Below, one piece after another: positions 1-6,518 of a DNA stretch of 40,270 nucleotides. This DNA comes from Tyzzerella sp. (GTDB lineage Bacteria; Bacillota; Clostridia; Lachnospirales; Lachnospiraceae): assembly GCA_017472665.1 (NCBI GenBank), contig JAFUOS010000018.1, positions 1 to 40,270 on the forward strand. The letters run 5' to 3'. The position numbers were made by a program, and so were the translations under genes. Positions within the stretch are counted from its first letter, which is position 1, and each line of letters opens with the position of its first letter. The notes beneath the pieces were generated by a model. It was not told where the DNA came from. It did not search any database and was given only the letters and a program-made list of their open reading frames with translations.

Positions 1-1
1 A

Positions 2-64
2 CAAAGAAATCTCGGAGTTTTAACTCCTATGGAAAAACACGAAATTTATTTGGAAGCCGCATAA
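2..64 (+). CDS. transposase, C-terminal fragment
   Basis: This open frame runs in from the left edge and ends with TAA at 62-64. The last residues include NLGVLTPMEKHEIYLEAA. The LTP(M/V)E pattern near the C-terminus is typical of rve-type (IS3-like) DDE transposases, where it follows the last catalytic Glu region. Only 20 residues are visible, so the catalytic core cannot be checked. The terminator hairpin and inverted-repeat end right after it support the reading as the end of an IS. Confidence 0.5.
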   Translation, partial: QRNLGVLTPMEKHEIYLEAA

Positions 65-67
65 AAA

Positions 68-112
68 CTGCCAGCAGATAATCTCTACTGGCAGGAAAAT
101 TTTATATTTTTT
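68..112 (+). terminator. hairpin after transposase fragment
   Basis: Arms CTGCCAG (68-74) and CTGGCAG (88-94) pair perfectly, and AGA/TCT extends the stem inside one mismatch. An AT-rich run with several T's follows (97-112). It starts four bases after the transposase stop, as expected for an intrinsic terminator inside the IS. It could also reduce read-through from the IS into the pst genes. Confidence 0.6.
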
Positions 113-115
113 CAA

Positions 116-136
116 TTGTCTACTTGACGGGGTGCA
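116..136 (+). repeat. probable right terminal inverted repeat of the IS
   Basis: The sequence ends ...CTTGACGGGGTGCA at 136, the exact point where PstC-like coding begins. It contains TTGACG (124-129), a -35-like hexamer pointing outward. Right ends of several IS3-family elements are known to carry such a hexamer. No well-placed -10 box follows at 17 bp, so a hybrid promoter is not demonstrated. The matching left repeat is outside the window. Confidence 0.55.
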
Positions 137-151
137 GTTCACTGTGCTTCG

Positions 152-979
152 GTGCTGGCGGTAGCTCTCATTTGTTTATTTATGTTTGCAAATGGGATTC
201 CTGCAATAAAAGAAATTGGATTATTTAAATTTTTGAGCGGCGAAGTTTGGAGGCCGTCTAATGATATTTACGGGATTCTTCCTATGATTGTGGGGAGTCT
301 CTATGTAACGGCGGGGGCGATTTTAGTTGGAGTTCCAATTGGGATTCTGACATCGGTGTTTATGGCAAAATATTGTCCGAAGAAGATTTATCCATTACTC
401 AAATCAGCTTCGGAACTGCTTGCCGGGATTCCGTCAGTTATCTATGGTTTTTTTGGAATTATGGTGCTGGTGCCGATGGTGCGTAACGGCAGCCGTTTTC
501 TGAAATCAATTGGAGTAATCGATCAGGCGTCGAAGGGAACTAGTATTTTAACGGCGTCTATTTTGCTTGGAATTATGATTCTGCCGACGATTATCGGGGT
601 GACAGAGTCTGCAATCCGCGCTGTGCCGACCGCATATTATGAAGGAGCGTTGGCTCTTGGTGCGACAAAGGAAAGAAGTATTTTTGCAGTGGTGCTGCCT
701 GCGGCAAAATCTGGCGTGATTGCTGGGATTGTGCTGGGGATTGGCCGTGCAGTTGGAGAGACGATGGCGGTTATTATGGTAGCTGGAAATCAGCCGCGTA
801 TGCCAGAGAGTATTTGGAAAGGCGTTAGAACATTGACTACAAACATTGTTATGGAAATGGGATATGCAGAAGGTTTACATAGAGAGGCGCTGATTGCAAC
901 GGCGGTTGTGTTGTTTGTGTTTATTTTGATGATTAATCTTTCCGTATCATTATTGAAGAGGAGGGATAAGAATGCCTAA
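152..979 (+). CDS. pstC: phosphate ABC transporter permease PstC, 5' end lost to IS insertion
   Basis: This is one of the two membrane permeases of the PstSCAB high-affinity phosphate importer. The protein shows hydrophobic helices throughout and the permease cytoplasmic loop EGALALGATKERSIFAVVLP near residues 169-188, followed by the conserved GRAVGETMAV segment. In-frame PstC-like coding starts at 137, right after the IS end. GTG at 152 is only the first possible start and has no ribosome binding site. The usual N-terminal cytoplasmic stretch and the start of helix 1 (roughly 15-30 residues) are missing. The rest is intact to TAA at 977-979 and overlaps pstA by 8 bases. It may be a pseudogene, or poorly translated from the internal GTG. 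Confidence 0.88.
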   Translation: MLAVALICLFMFANGIPAIKEIGLFKFLSGEVWRPSNDIYGILPMIVGSLYVTAGAILVGVPIGILTSVFMAKYCPKKIYPLLKSASELLAGIPSVIYGFFGIMVLVPMVRNGSRFLKSIGVIDQASKGTSILTASILLGIMILPTIIGVTESAIRAVPTAYYEGALALGATKERSIFAVVLPAAKSGVIAGIVLGIGRAVGETMAVIMVAGNQPRMPESIWKGVRTLTTNIVMEMGYAEGLHREALIATAVVLFVFILMINLSVSLLKRRDKNA

Positions 980-1865
980 GAAGAGAAAGTCTGCGCAGGA
1001 GATTGTTGTAGCTATAATTCGCGAAATTACAGACAAGATGCGCGAGAAACATATCGGGGCGAAAGTCATGAAAGGCCTTGTGATACTTGCTGCACTTCTG
1101 ACATTTGTGGTGCTGTTTTTCCTGATTGGATACATTTTAATCAACGGAATACCGCATATTAAACTGAGTTTGTTTGAACTGGAGTACAACACCGAGAATG
1201 TATCGCTGATGCCTGCTTTGATTAACACAGTCATTATTGCGGTATTGACGCTGCTAATTGCAGTCCCAATTGGAATTTTTTCTGCAATTTATCTCGTGGA
1301 GTATGCAAAAAAAGGAAATAAATTCGTAGAAATCATTCGAATTACAACGGAGACATTGGCTGGAATCCCATCGATTGTGTATGGGCTTTTTGGTATGTTA
1401 TTCTTTGTGACTGCTCTAAAATGGAGACATTCGATTCTGGCGGGTGCATTTACGCTTGCCATTATGGTGCTCCCGTCGATTATGCGAACTACTGAAGAAG
1501 CGCTAAAATCGGTGCCGGACAGTTACCGAGAGGGAAGTTTCGGACTGGGAGCAGGGAAACTTCGCACAGTGTTTTGTATTGTGTTACCATCGGCAATTCC
1601 AGGAATTTTGGCTGGGGTTATTCTGGCAATCGGAAGAATTGTTGGGGAAACAGCAGCGCTCATTTATACGGCGGGAACGGTAGCGGAGATTCCGGACAGT
1701 GTGATGGATTCTGGAAGAACGCTGGCGGTGCATATGTATAATCTTTCGAATGAAGCGTTGTATATGAATGAGGCGTATGCGACGGCGGTTATTCTGTTGT
1801 TGCTGGTAATTGGACTGAATGCACTTTCAAGCTTTGTGGCAAAGAAACTGACGAAGGTGAACTAA
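972..1865 (+). CDS. pstA: phosphate ABC transporter permease PstA
   Basis: Second permease of the Pst phosphate importer, 297 residues, about the usual length. There is a long N-terminal helix near residues 34-56 and further helices through to the C-terminus. The permease loop EGSFGLGAGKLRTVFCIVLP and the GRIVGETAAL segment match PstC's equivalents and mark the site that docks on PstB. The ATG lies inside the end of pstC behind GAGGAGGG, so translation is probably coupled. If pstC is broken by the upstream IS, PstA would lack its partner. Confidence 0.95.
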   Translation: MPKKRKSAQEIVVAIIREITDKMREKHIGAKVMKGLVILAALLTFVVLFFLIGYILINGIPHIKLSLFELEYNTENVSLMPALINTVIIAVLTLLIAVPIGIFSAIYLVEYAKKGNKFVEIIRITTETLAGIPSIVYGLFGMLFFVTALKWRHSILAGAFTLAIMVLPSIMRTTEEALKSVPDSYREGSFGLGAGKLRTVFCIVLPSAIPGILAGVILAIGRIVGETAALIYTAGTVAEIPDSVMDSGRTLAVHMYNLSNEALYMNEAYATAVILLLLVIGLNALSSFVAKKLTKVN

Positions 1866-1949
1866 GAGCAGTGTATTTGCAAAGTGTATTTGCAGAAATG
1901 AATTCGCAAAAGAAAATTTATGAATGAGAATTTATGAAAGGAAACAAGA

Positions 1950-2699
1950 ATGGAGAAAATTAGCATCAAAAATTTAGACCTTCATTATGGAGATTTTCAG
2001 GCGTTAAAGAATGTGAATCTGGATATTGAAGAAAATAAAATTACAGCATTTATCGGGCCAAGCGGCTGTGGGAAATCCACGTTATTAAAATCTTTGAACC
2101 GTATGAATGATTTGGTAGAAGGTTGTAAGATTACAGGAGAGATTTTGCTGGATGGAGAAGATATTTACGGAAATATGGACGTAAATCTTTTGAGAAAACG
2201 TGTCGGAATGGTGTTCCAAAAGCCAAATCCATTTCCAATGAGCATCTATGATAACATTGCATTCGGACCACGTACCCATGGAATCCGTTCCAAATCAAAA
2301 TTGGATGATATTGTGGAAAAGTCACTTCGAGATGCGGCTATTTGGGAGGAATGTAAAGACCGCTTGAAAAAGAGCGCACTTGGAATGTCTGGCGGACAGC
2401 AGCAGAGACTTTGCATTGCCCGTGCGTTGGCAGTGCAGCCGGAAGTCCTTCTGATGGATGAACCGACCTCGGCGCTGGACCCAATTTCTACGTCAAAAAT
2501 AGAGGACCTTGCGATGGAGCTAAAAAAAGATTATACTATTGTTATGGTGACGCATAACATGCAGCAGGCGGTTCGTATATCCGACAATACTGCATTCTTC
2601 TTATTGGGCGAAGTGATTGAGTATAATGAGACCGAAAAATTGTTCTCTATCCCTTCGGACAAACGCACCGAAGATTATATTACAGGGAGGTTTGGTTAA
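1950..2699 (+). CDS. pstB: phosphate ABC transporter ATPase PstB
   Basis: ATP-hydrolysing subunit that drives phosphate import through PstC/PstA, 249 residues. The Walker A motif GPSGCGKST is at residues 36-44, the ABC signature SGGQQQ begins at S147, and Walker B with catalytic Glu ([11 protein letters not shown]) is at about 167-177 (D170, E171). The switch His lies in MVTHNM. The gene starts at ATG after GAAAGGA. An 84-base gap separates it from pstA and a single base separates it from phoU, so it is part of one operon. All catalytic residues are present. Confidence 0.97.
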   Translation: MEKISIKNLDLHYGDFQALKNVNLDIEENKITAFIGPSGCGKSTLLKSLNRMNDLVEGCKITGEILLDGEDIYGNMDVNLLRKRVGMVFQKPNPFPMSIYDNIAFGPRTHGIRSKSKLDDIVEKSLRDAAIWEECKDRLKKSALGMSGGQQQRLCIARALAVQPEVLLMDEPTSALDPISTSKIEDLAMELKKDYTIVMVTHNMQQAVRISDNTAFFLLGEVIEYNETEKLFSIPSDKRTEDYITGRFG

Positions 2700-2700
2700 A

Positions 2701-3408
2701 ATGAGAAATCGATTTGATATGCAGTTAGAAGAACTCAGTGCACAGCTTATTGCCATGGGCGGCTTATGCGAGAAAGCGATTGCAAATGCAACAGAAGCAT
2801 TGAAAAAAGGAGATTTGAAACTGGCAAAGCTTGTGATTCAAGAAGATGAAGAGATTGACCAGATGGAGAAAGATATCGAGGCTATGGCGCTCAAACTGCT
2901 TTTGCAGCAACAGCCGGTAGCCAGAGATTTAAGGCAAATTTCAGCGGCACTAAAAATGATTACCGATATGGAACGTATCGGCGACCAGACATCGGATATC
3001 GCAGAAATCATTATCTCGGCAGGAATGTCAGAAGTGAGCGATGTGAAAAGCATTTCAAAAATGGCAGAAGCGACCAGCCAGATGGTGCATGACAGTGTAC
3101 TTGCTTATGTGAATAAGGATTTGGTACTGGCGCGCAAGGTGATGGAAGCGGACGATGAAGTGGACCGATTGTTTGACAAGGCAAAAAAGAAATTAGTAAA
3201 GATTATTGCAAAAGATCTTGGAAAACAAGGCGAGAAGGCTATTGATATCATGATGATTACGAAGTATCTGGAACGAATTGGAGACCATGCGACGAATATT
3301 GCAGAATGGGTAGAATTTTCGATTACAGGTGTACATAAGGACAGTGCTGCAATGCAAAGCAATGTTGAAAGTAATGCTGAAAATAATGCGAAGGAGAATC
3401 AAGAATGA
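2701..3408 (+). CDS. phoU: phosphate signalling regulator PhoU
   Basis: PhoU links the Pst transporter to the PhoR kinase and represses the phosphate-starvation response when phosphate is plentiful. The 235-residue protein has two repeated three-helix domains, each carrying the family motif: MERIGDQTSDIA in the first and LERIGDHATNIA in the second. I chose ATG at 2701 because GGGAGG precedes it and the family begins MRxRFDxxL. A longer in-frame start at 2617 would lie inside pstB and has no such support. Its end overlaps the next gene by four bases (ATGA). Confidence 0.96.
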   Translation: MRNRFDMQLEELSAQLIAMGGLCEKAIANATEALKKGDLKLAKLVIQEDEEIDQMEKDIEAMALKLLLQQQPVARDLRQISAALKMITDMERIGDQTSDIAEIIISAGMSEVSDVKSISKMAEATSQMVHDSVLAYVNKDLVLARKVMEADDEVDRLFDKAKKKLVKIIAKDLGKQGEKAIDIMMITKYLERIGDHATNIAEWVEFSITGVHKDSAAMQSNVESNAENNAKENQE

Positions 3409-4085
3409 TTTTTTGTGTAGAAGACGATAGCAGTATTCGTGAACTTGTGGTTTATACATTAAATTCGACGGGGATGGAAGCGCGAGGATTTGAAGATGGA
3501 TCTGACTTCTTTAAAGCTTTGGAAAAAGAACTGCCAGAGTTGGTTTTGCTTGACATTATGCTTCCGGGCGAGGATGGCTTGTCCATTTTAAAGAAGTTGA
3601 AATCCTCTTCTAAGACGAAACATATTCCAGTGATTATGATGACTGCCAAGGGTGCAGAATATGATGTTGTGATGGGATTGGATGCCGGAGCAGATGATTA
3701 TGTGACAAAGCCGTTTGGAATGATGGAGCTCGTTTCGCGAATCAAAGCTGTACTTCGTAGAACGAAGGAAGAGCAGAAGGCAGAGGCGTACGAAGCGGGA
3801 AATCTTAAAATTGATTTGAAAAAACACGAGGTGCTCGTGGATGGCGAAGTCGTAGTATTAACATTAAAGGAATTTGAGCTATTAAAGCGACTCGTGCAAA
3901 ATTCTGACATGGTACTTACAAGAGATTGTTTGTTAGAAGAAGTCTGGGGCTACGAGTTTGCAGGAGAAACAAGAACTTTGGATGTCCATATTCGAAGCCT
4001 GCGCTCAAAATTAGGAAGTGCAGGTGAGATGATTCAGACCGTGCGCGGTGTGGGTTACCGTTTGGGAGGAACTCATGAGAAATAA
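3405..4085 (+). CDS. phoP: PhoP/PhoB-type response regulator
   Basis: OmpR-family transcription regulator of phosphate starvation, 226 residues. The receiver domain has the acidic pocket VEDD (residues 5-8), phosphoacceptor D50 in LLDIMLPGEDG and the conserved Lys in TKPFG. A winged-helix DNA-binding domain follows from about residue 128, with TLKEFELLK, VWGYEF and a C-terminal RTVRGVGYRL-like hairpin (QTVRGVGYRLG). It overlaps phoU by four bases and the kinase gene by eleven, so the three are co-translated. The phosphate role is inferred from this context. phoP is the Gram-positive name, phoB the Gram-negative one. Confidence 0.92.
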   Translation: MIFCVEDDSSIRELVVYTLNSTGMEARGFEDGSDFFKALEKELPELVLLDIMLPGEDGLSILKKLKSSSKTKHIPVIMMTAKGAEYDVVMGLDAGADDYVTKPFGMMELVSRIKAVLRRTKEEQKAEAYEAGNLKIDLKKHEVLVDGEVVVLTLKEFELLKRLVQNSDMVLTRDCLLEEVWGYEFAGETRTLDVHIRSLRSKLGSAGEMIQTVRGVGYRLGGTHEK

Positions 4086-5385
4086 GATTCAAAAAAGCAT
4101 GCTTGTGGTGATTTGTGCAACCGTGGTTTCGGCATTTATCATTATGGCGGTTTTGTTTTATGCTTATTCTTTAAATCATATGAAAAAAGAACTGAAGCAG
4201 GAAATGAGCTATATTGTGACTGCCATTGAGATTTCGGGTTTGACATACTTGGATGACATCGATGCGGCACGAGTGGAGACCAGATTGACGCTGATTGATG
4301 AAACGGGCGAAGTGTTATACGATTCGAGAGAAGACGATTATACATTTCAAAGTCATGCGGAAAGAGAAGAAATCGAAAGCGCTTTGAAGAATGGAAGCGG
4401 AGAGGCGCTTCGCAGTTCTGAGACGATTGGAAAAATGACGTATTATTATGCCGTAAAGTTGAAAGACGGAATGGTGCTCCGTGCGTCAAAGACTTTGGAT
4501 GGTCTGATGCCGGTTGTGCTTGGGGCGATGCTCTTTATGGTCGGCATCGCAACAATTATGATTGTGTTTGCCTATTTCCTGGCAAAATGGCAGACTGCGA
4601 GATTGATTCAGCCAATTAACGAACTGGATCTGGAGCATCCACTGGAGAATACTGTGTACGAAGAGTTGACACCGCTCTTGGTGAAAATGGAGCAGCAAAA
4701 TCAGGCAAAAGATGAGGTTGCCGACATGAGAAAAGAGTTTTCGGCCAATGTTTCTCATGAGCTTAAAACGCCGCTCACCTCGATTTCGGGATACGCGGAG
4801 ATTATGAAAGGTGGTTTGGTGCCGCCGGAAGATATGATTCGTTTTTCCGAGAAGATTCATAAGGAAGCAAGCCGTCTGATTGTGCTGATTGAGGATATTA
4901 TCAAATTGTCAAAGCTGGACGAGGCGGATATCGCTTGGGAAAAAGAAAATGTCGATTTGTACGAAATGTGCATGGAAACTTGCAACAGACTGGCATTCCA
5001 GGCGGAAAAGAAAAATGTGCATATGGAATTGATTGGCGAGCCTTTGATTTACTTTGGTGTACGGCAGATTCTTGACGAGATGATTTATAATATTTGCGAA
5101 AATGCCATTAAGTATAATGTGGATGGCGGAAGTGTGATGGTATGGGTCGGAAGTACGCTGCAGGGTCCGAAAGTGGTTGTGGAGGATACGGGGATTGGTA
5201 TCCCGAAAGATCAGCAGGAGCGTGTTTTTGAGCGGTTTTATCGCGTGGATAAGAGTCATTCTAAGGAGACTGGCGGAACTGGACTGGGGCTCTCGATTGT
5301 GAAGCATGGGGCAATTTGTCATGGTGCGGAGATTCGGATGGAGAGTGAGCCTTTAAAAGGGACGAGGATGGAGATTGTGTTTTAG
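4075..5385 (+). CDS. phoR: PhoR-type sensor histidine kinase
   Basis: Membrane sensor kinase paired with the upstream regulator, 436 residues. It has a transmembrane helix at about residues 9-30, an extracytoplasmic region of about 110 residues, and a second helix near 143-165. A short linker follows without an obvious PAS domain. The dimerisation domain has phosphoacceptor H228 in VSHELKTPLTSI, and the ATPase domain has the N box (NICENAIKYN) and G boxes (DTGIGIP, GGTGLGLSIV). The ATG at 4075 is preceded by GGGAGGAACTC. An upstream in-frame GTG lies within phoP's conserved C-terminus and is rejected. The gene ends four bases before a large hairpin. Confidence 0.93.
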   Translation: MRNKIQKSMLVVICATVVSAFIIMAVLFYAYSLNHMKKELKQEMSYIVTAIEISGLTYLDDIDAARVETRLTLIDETGEVLYDSREDDYTFQSHAEREEIESALKNGSGEALRSSETIGKMTYYYAVKLKDGMVLRASKTLDGLMPVVLGAMLFMVGIATIMIVFAYFLAKWQTARLIQPINELDLEHPLENTVYEELTPLLVKMEQQNQAKDEVADMRKEFSANVSHELKTPLTSISGYAEIMKGGLVPPEDMIRFSEKIHKEASRLIVLIEDIIKLSKLDEADIAWEKENVDLYEMCMETCNRLAFQAEKKNVHMELIGEPLIYFGVRQILDEMIYNICENAIKYNVDGGSVMVWVGSTLQGPKVVVEDTGIGIPKDQQERVFERFYRVDKSHSKETGGTGLGLSIVKHGAICHGAEIRMESEPLKGTRMEIVF

Positions 5386-5388
5386 AGT

Positions 5389-5475
5389 AAAAAGGGACAC
5401 CCCTCAAGTCAATTGGGCACGTAGTAAAATTGAATTTGACTACGTGCCCAATTGACTTGAGGGGTGTCCCTTTTT
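5389..5475. repeat. 37-bp perfect inverted repeat, terminator or MITE-like
   Basis: The left arm 5389-5425 and right arm 5439-5475 are exact reverse complements over 37 bp, with a 13-base loop. The arms start AAAAAGGGACACCCC and end GGGGTGTCCCTTTTT. A/T runs at both ends would let it act as a terminator in either direction, for phoR on + and for a gene remnant on -. A stem this long and this perfect is unusual for a simple terminator. It looks more like a palindromic repeat or miniature transposable element. Confidence 0.85.
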
Positions 5476-5478
5476 GAT

Positions 5479-5526
5479 TTAGTCGACTGGAACGAAGACT
5501 TCTTTGCCTAAGTAACAGATAGGGCA
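5479..5526 (-). pseudogene. possible C-terminal remnant of a reverse-strand gene
   Basis: Read on the minus strand, this short frame gives CPICYLGKEVFVPVD and then TAA at 5481-5479. The Cys-x-x-Cys pair followed by a short tail resembles the end of a rubredoxin-like or zinc-ribbon domain. The frame upstream is AT-rich and quickly reaches a stop, so no whole gene exists. It ends three bases from the large inverted repeat. It could be chance coding, and confidence is low. Confidence 0.25.
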
Positions 5527-5614
5527 TTTTGTGAAAAAACTATTGAAAAAATTTTTAAATTAACTTAGCTTTATATTTAGGATATCCTTTATACATTAAG
5601 AAGGAGGAAGAGGT

Positions 5615-6400
5615 ATGACTCGAGAAGAAATGTTTTATGAAATGATTTTTAAAAGGAAATCTTTTCATTTATTTAGAGACCACAAAACGAAAGAGTGTTA
5701 TAGCAATTTTTACAAGATTACGGATGAGGAACTCAATGATATATATAGCACGTTTGAGACATTTACGCCTTTAATTGAGGATATTAGGGTGGAGATGCGG
5801 ATTGTGGAAAATGAATTGACTACTTGTAAGAGAGGGCAGGAATGCTGCATTCTTTTGTATAGTGAGAAGAAAACGAATTATCTTCAGAATATTGGATTTA
5901 TCGGGGAGCAGTTAGATTTGTATTTGGCTTCTAAGAATATCGGTGCGTTGTGGTTTGGGATAGGGAAGACGGAGGAGACGACATATCACGGACTGGAATT
6001 TGTTACGATGATTGCGATTTGTAAGGTGCCGGAGGATAAATTTCGGAAGGATATGTTTAAGAGTAAGAGGAAGCTTGTGGAGGAAATTTGGCACGGGACG
6101 GAGTTTTTAGATGTGGCGAATATTGTGAGGTTTGCGCCGAGCTCTTGTAATACGCAGCCATGGTTCGTGGAGGAGCGACCGGGGGAACTGATGGTGTATC
6201 GGTATAGGAAGCCGGGAAAGAGGGGGATTATGCCGAGTGACAAGGTGGTGTATCAGAATTTAATTGACGTTGGGATTTTTATGTTGTTTTTGAGGGTGTG
6301 TTTAAAGCATGCAGGTGTGAGGCATGAGGTTGAGGTGTTTGATGATTGTCGGGAAAATGAGGAGGAGATGACGAGGAGTTACAGGGTGAAGATTGTTTAG
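5615..6400 (+). CDS. putative nitroreductase-family (TM1586-type) protein
   Basis: A 261-residue soluble protein with two related halves, each resembling an FMN-binding nitroreductase fold. The N-terminal half begins with FKRKSFHLF, like the R-(R/K)-S opening of nitroreductases. The C-terminal half carries VRFAPSSCNTQPW, the typical (A/P)PSSxNxQPW FMN-contact motif, then GIFMLFLRVCLKHAG. These are probable NAD(P)H-dependent FMN oxidoreductases, substrate unknown. It starts at ATG after AAGGAGGAAGAGGT and stands alone between the phosphate operon and the metal ATPase. The codon pattern is noticeably G-rich at purine positions compared with the following gene. Confidence 0.8.
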   Translation: MTREEMFYEMIFKRKSFHLFRDHKTKECYSNFYKITDEELNDIYSTFETFTPLIEDIRVEMRIVENELTTCKRGQECCILLYSEKKTNYLQNIGFIGEQLDLYLASKNIGALWFGIGKTEETTYHGLEFVTMIAICKVPEDKFRKDMFKSKRKLVEEIWHGTEFLDVANIVRFAPSSCNTQPWFVEERPGELMVYRYRKPGKRGIMPSDKVVYQNLIDVGIFMLFLRVCLKHAGVRHEVEVFDDCRENEEEMTRSYRVKIV

Positions 6401-6450
6401 AGTTTGGTGTTTGATGTGGTGTGGTCAAATAAAAAACACAGAGTATTGTA

Positions 6451-6480
6451 TTGACAAATCCATTCAAATGTGTTTATATG
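6451..6480 (+). promoter_or_regulatory. promoter of the metal ATPase gene
   Basis: A consensus -35 TTGACA lies at 6451-6456. A -10-like TTATAT (6474-6479) follows at 17 bp, or TATATG at 18 bp. The palindromic ArsR-type operator begins three bases later, so a bound repressor would block initiation here. Confidence 0.65.
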
Positions 6481-6482
6481 AA

Positions 6483-6504
6483 CATATGAACAATTATTCA
6501 TATG
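6483..6504. promoter_or_regulatory. ArsR/SmtB-type palindromic operator
   Basis: The arms CATATGAA (6483-6490) and TTCATATG (6497-6504) are exact reverse complements. The 22-bp palindrome has only one mismatched pair. The core TGAACAATTATTCA closely matches the TGAAC-type operators of CadC/ZiaR/SmtB metal repressors. It lies between the promoter and the GGAGG ribosome site of the ATPase gene. The likely ligand is the CadC-like protein encoded at 9048-9425. Confidence 0.7.
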
Positions 6505-6518
6505 TTGGAGGTATCGCT

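Larger units (their letters stand above)
1..136 (+). mobile_element. 3' end of an insertion sequence (IS3-like)
   Basis: The segment holds the tail of a transposase-like frame, a terminator-like hairpin, and an end sequence whose reverse complement starts TGCACCCCGTCAAGTAGAC. Terminal TG...CA bases and an end of this kind fit the IS3 family. Immediately after the CA at 135-136 the sequence reads in frame as PstC. The element therefore appears to sit inside pstC, with its transposase oriented the same way. Family assignment is inferred from the ends and a 20-residue tail only, and the left end lies outside the window. Confidence 0.6.

Noticed and set aside
2617-2700. Upstream extension of phoU
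   Set aside because: It overlaps the end of pstB, lacks a ribosome site and adds residues not seen in PhoU; ATG at 2701 has GGGAGG.
5579-5588. Perfect palindrome AGGATATCCT before the nitroreductase-like gene
   Set aside because: Ten bases are too short to separate from chance in AT-rich DNA, and no matching regulator is nearby.
6393-6518. Upstream extension of the metal ATPase
   Set aside because: It would run through the promoter and operator; the ATG at 6519 has a good ribosome site and begins the His-rich tail.
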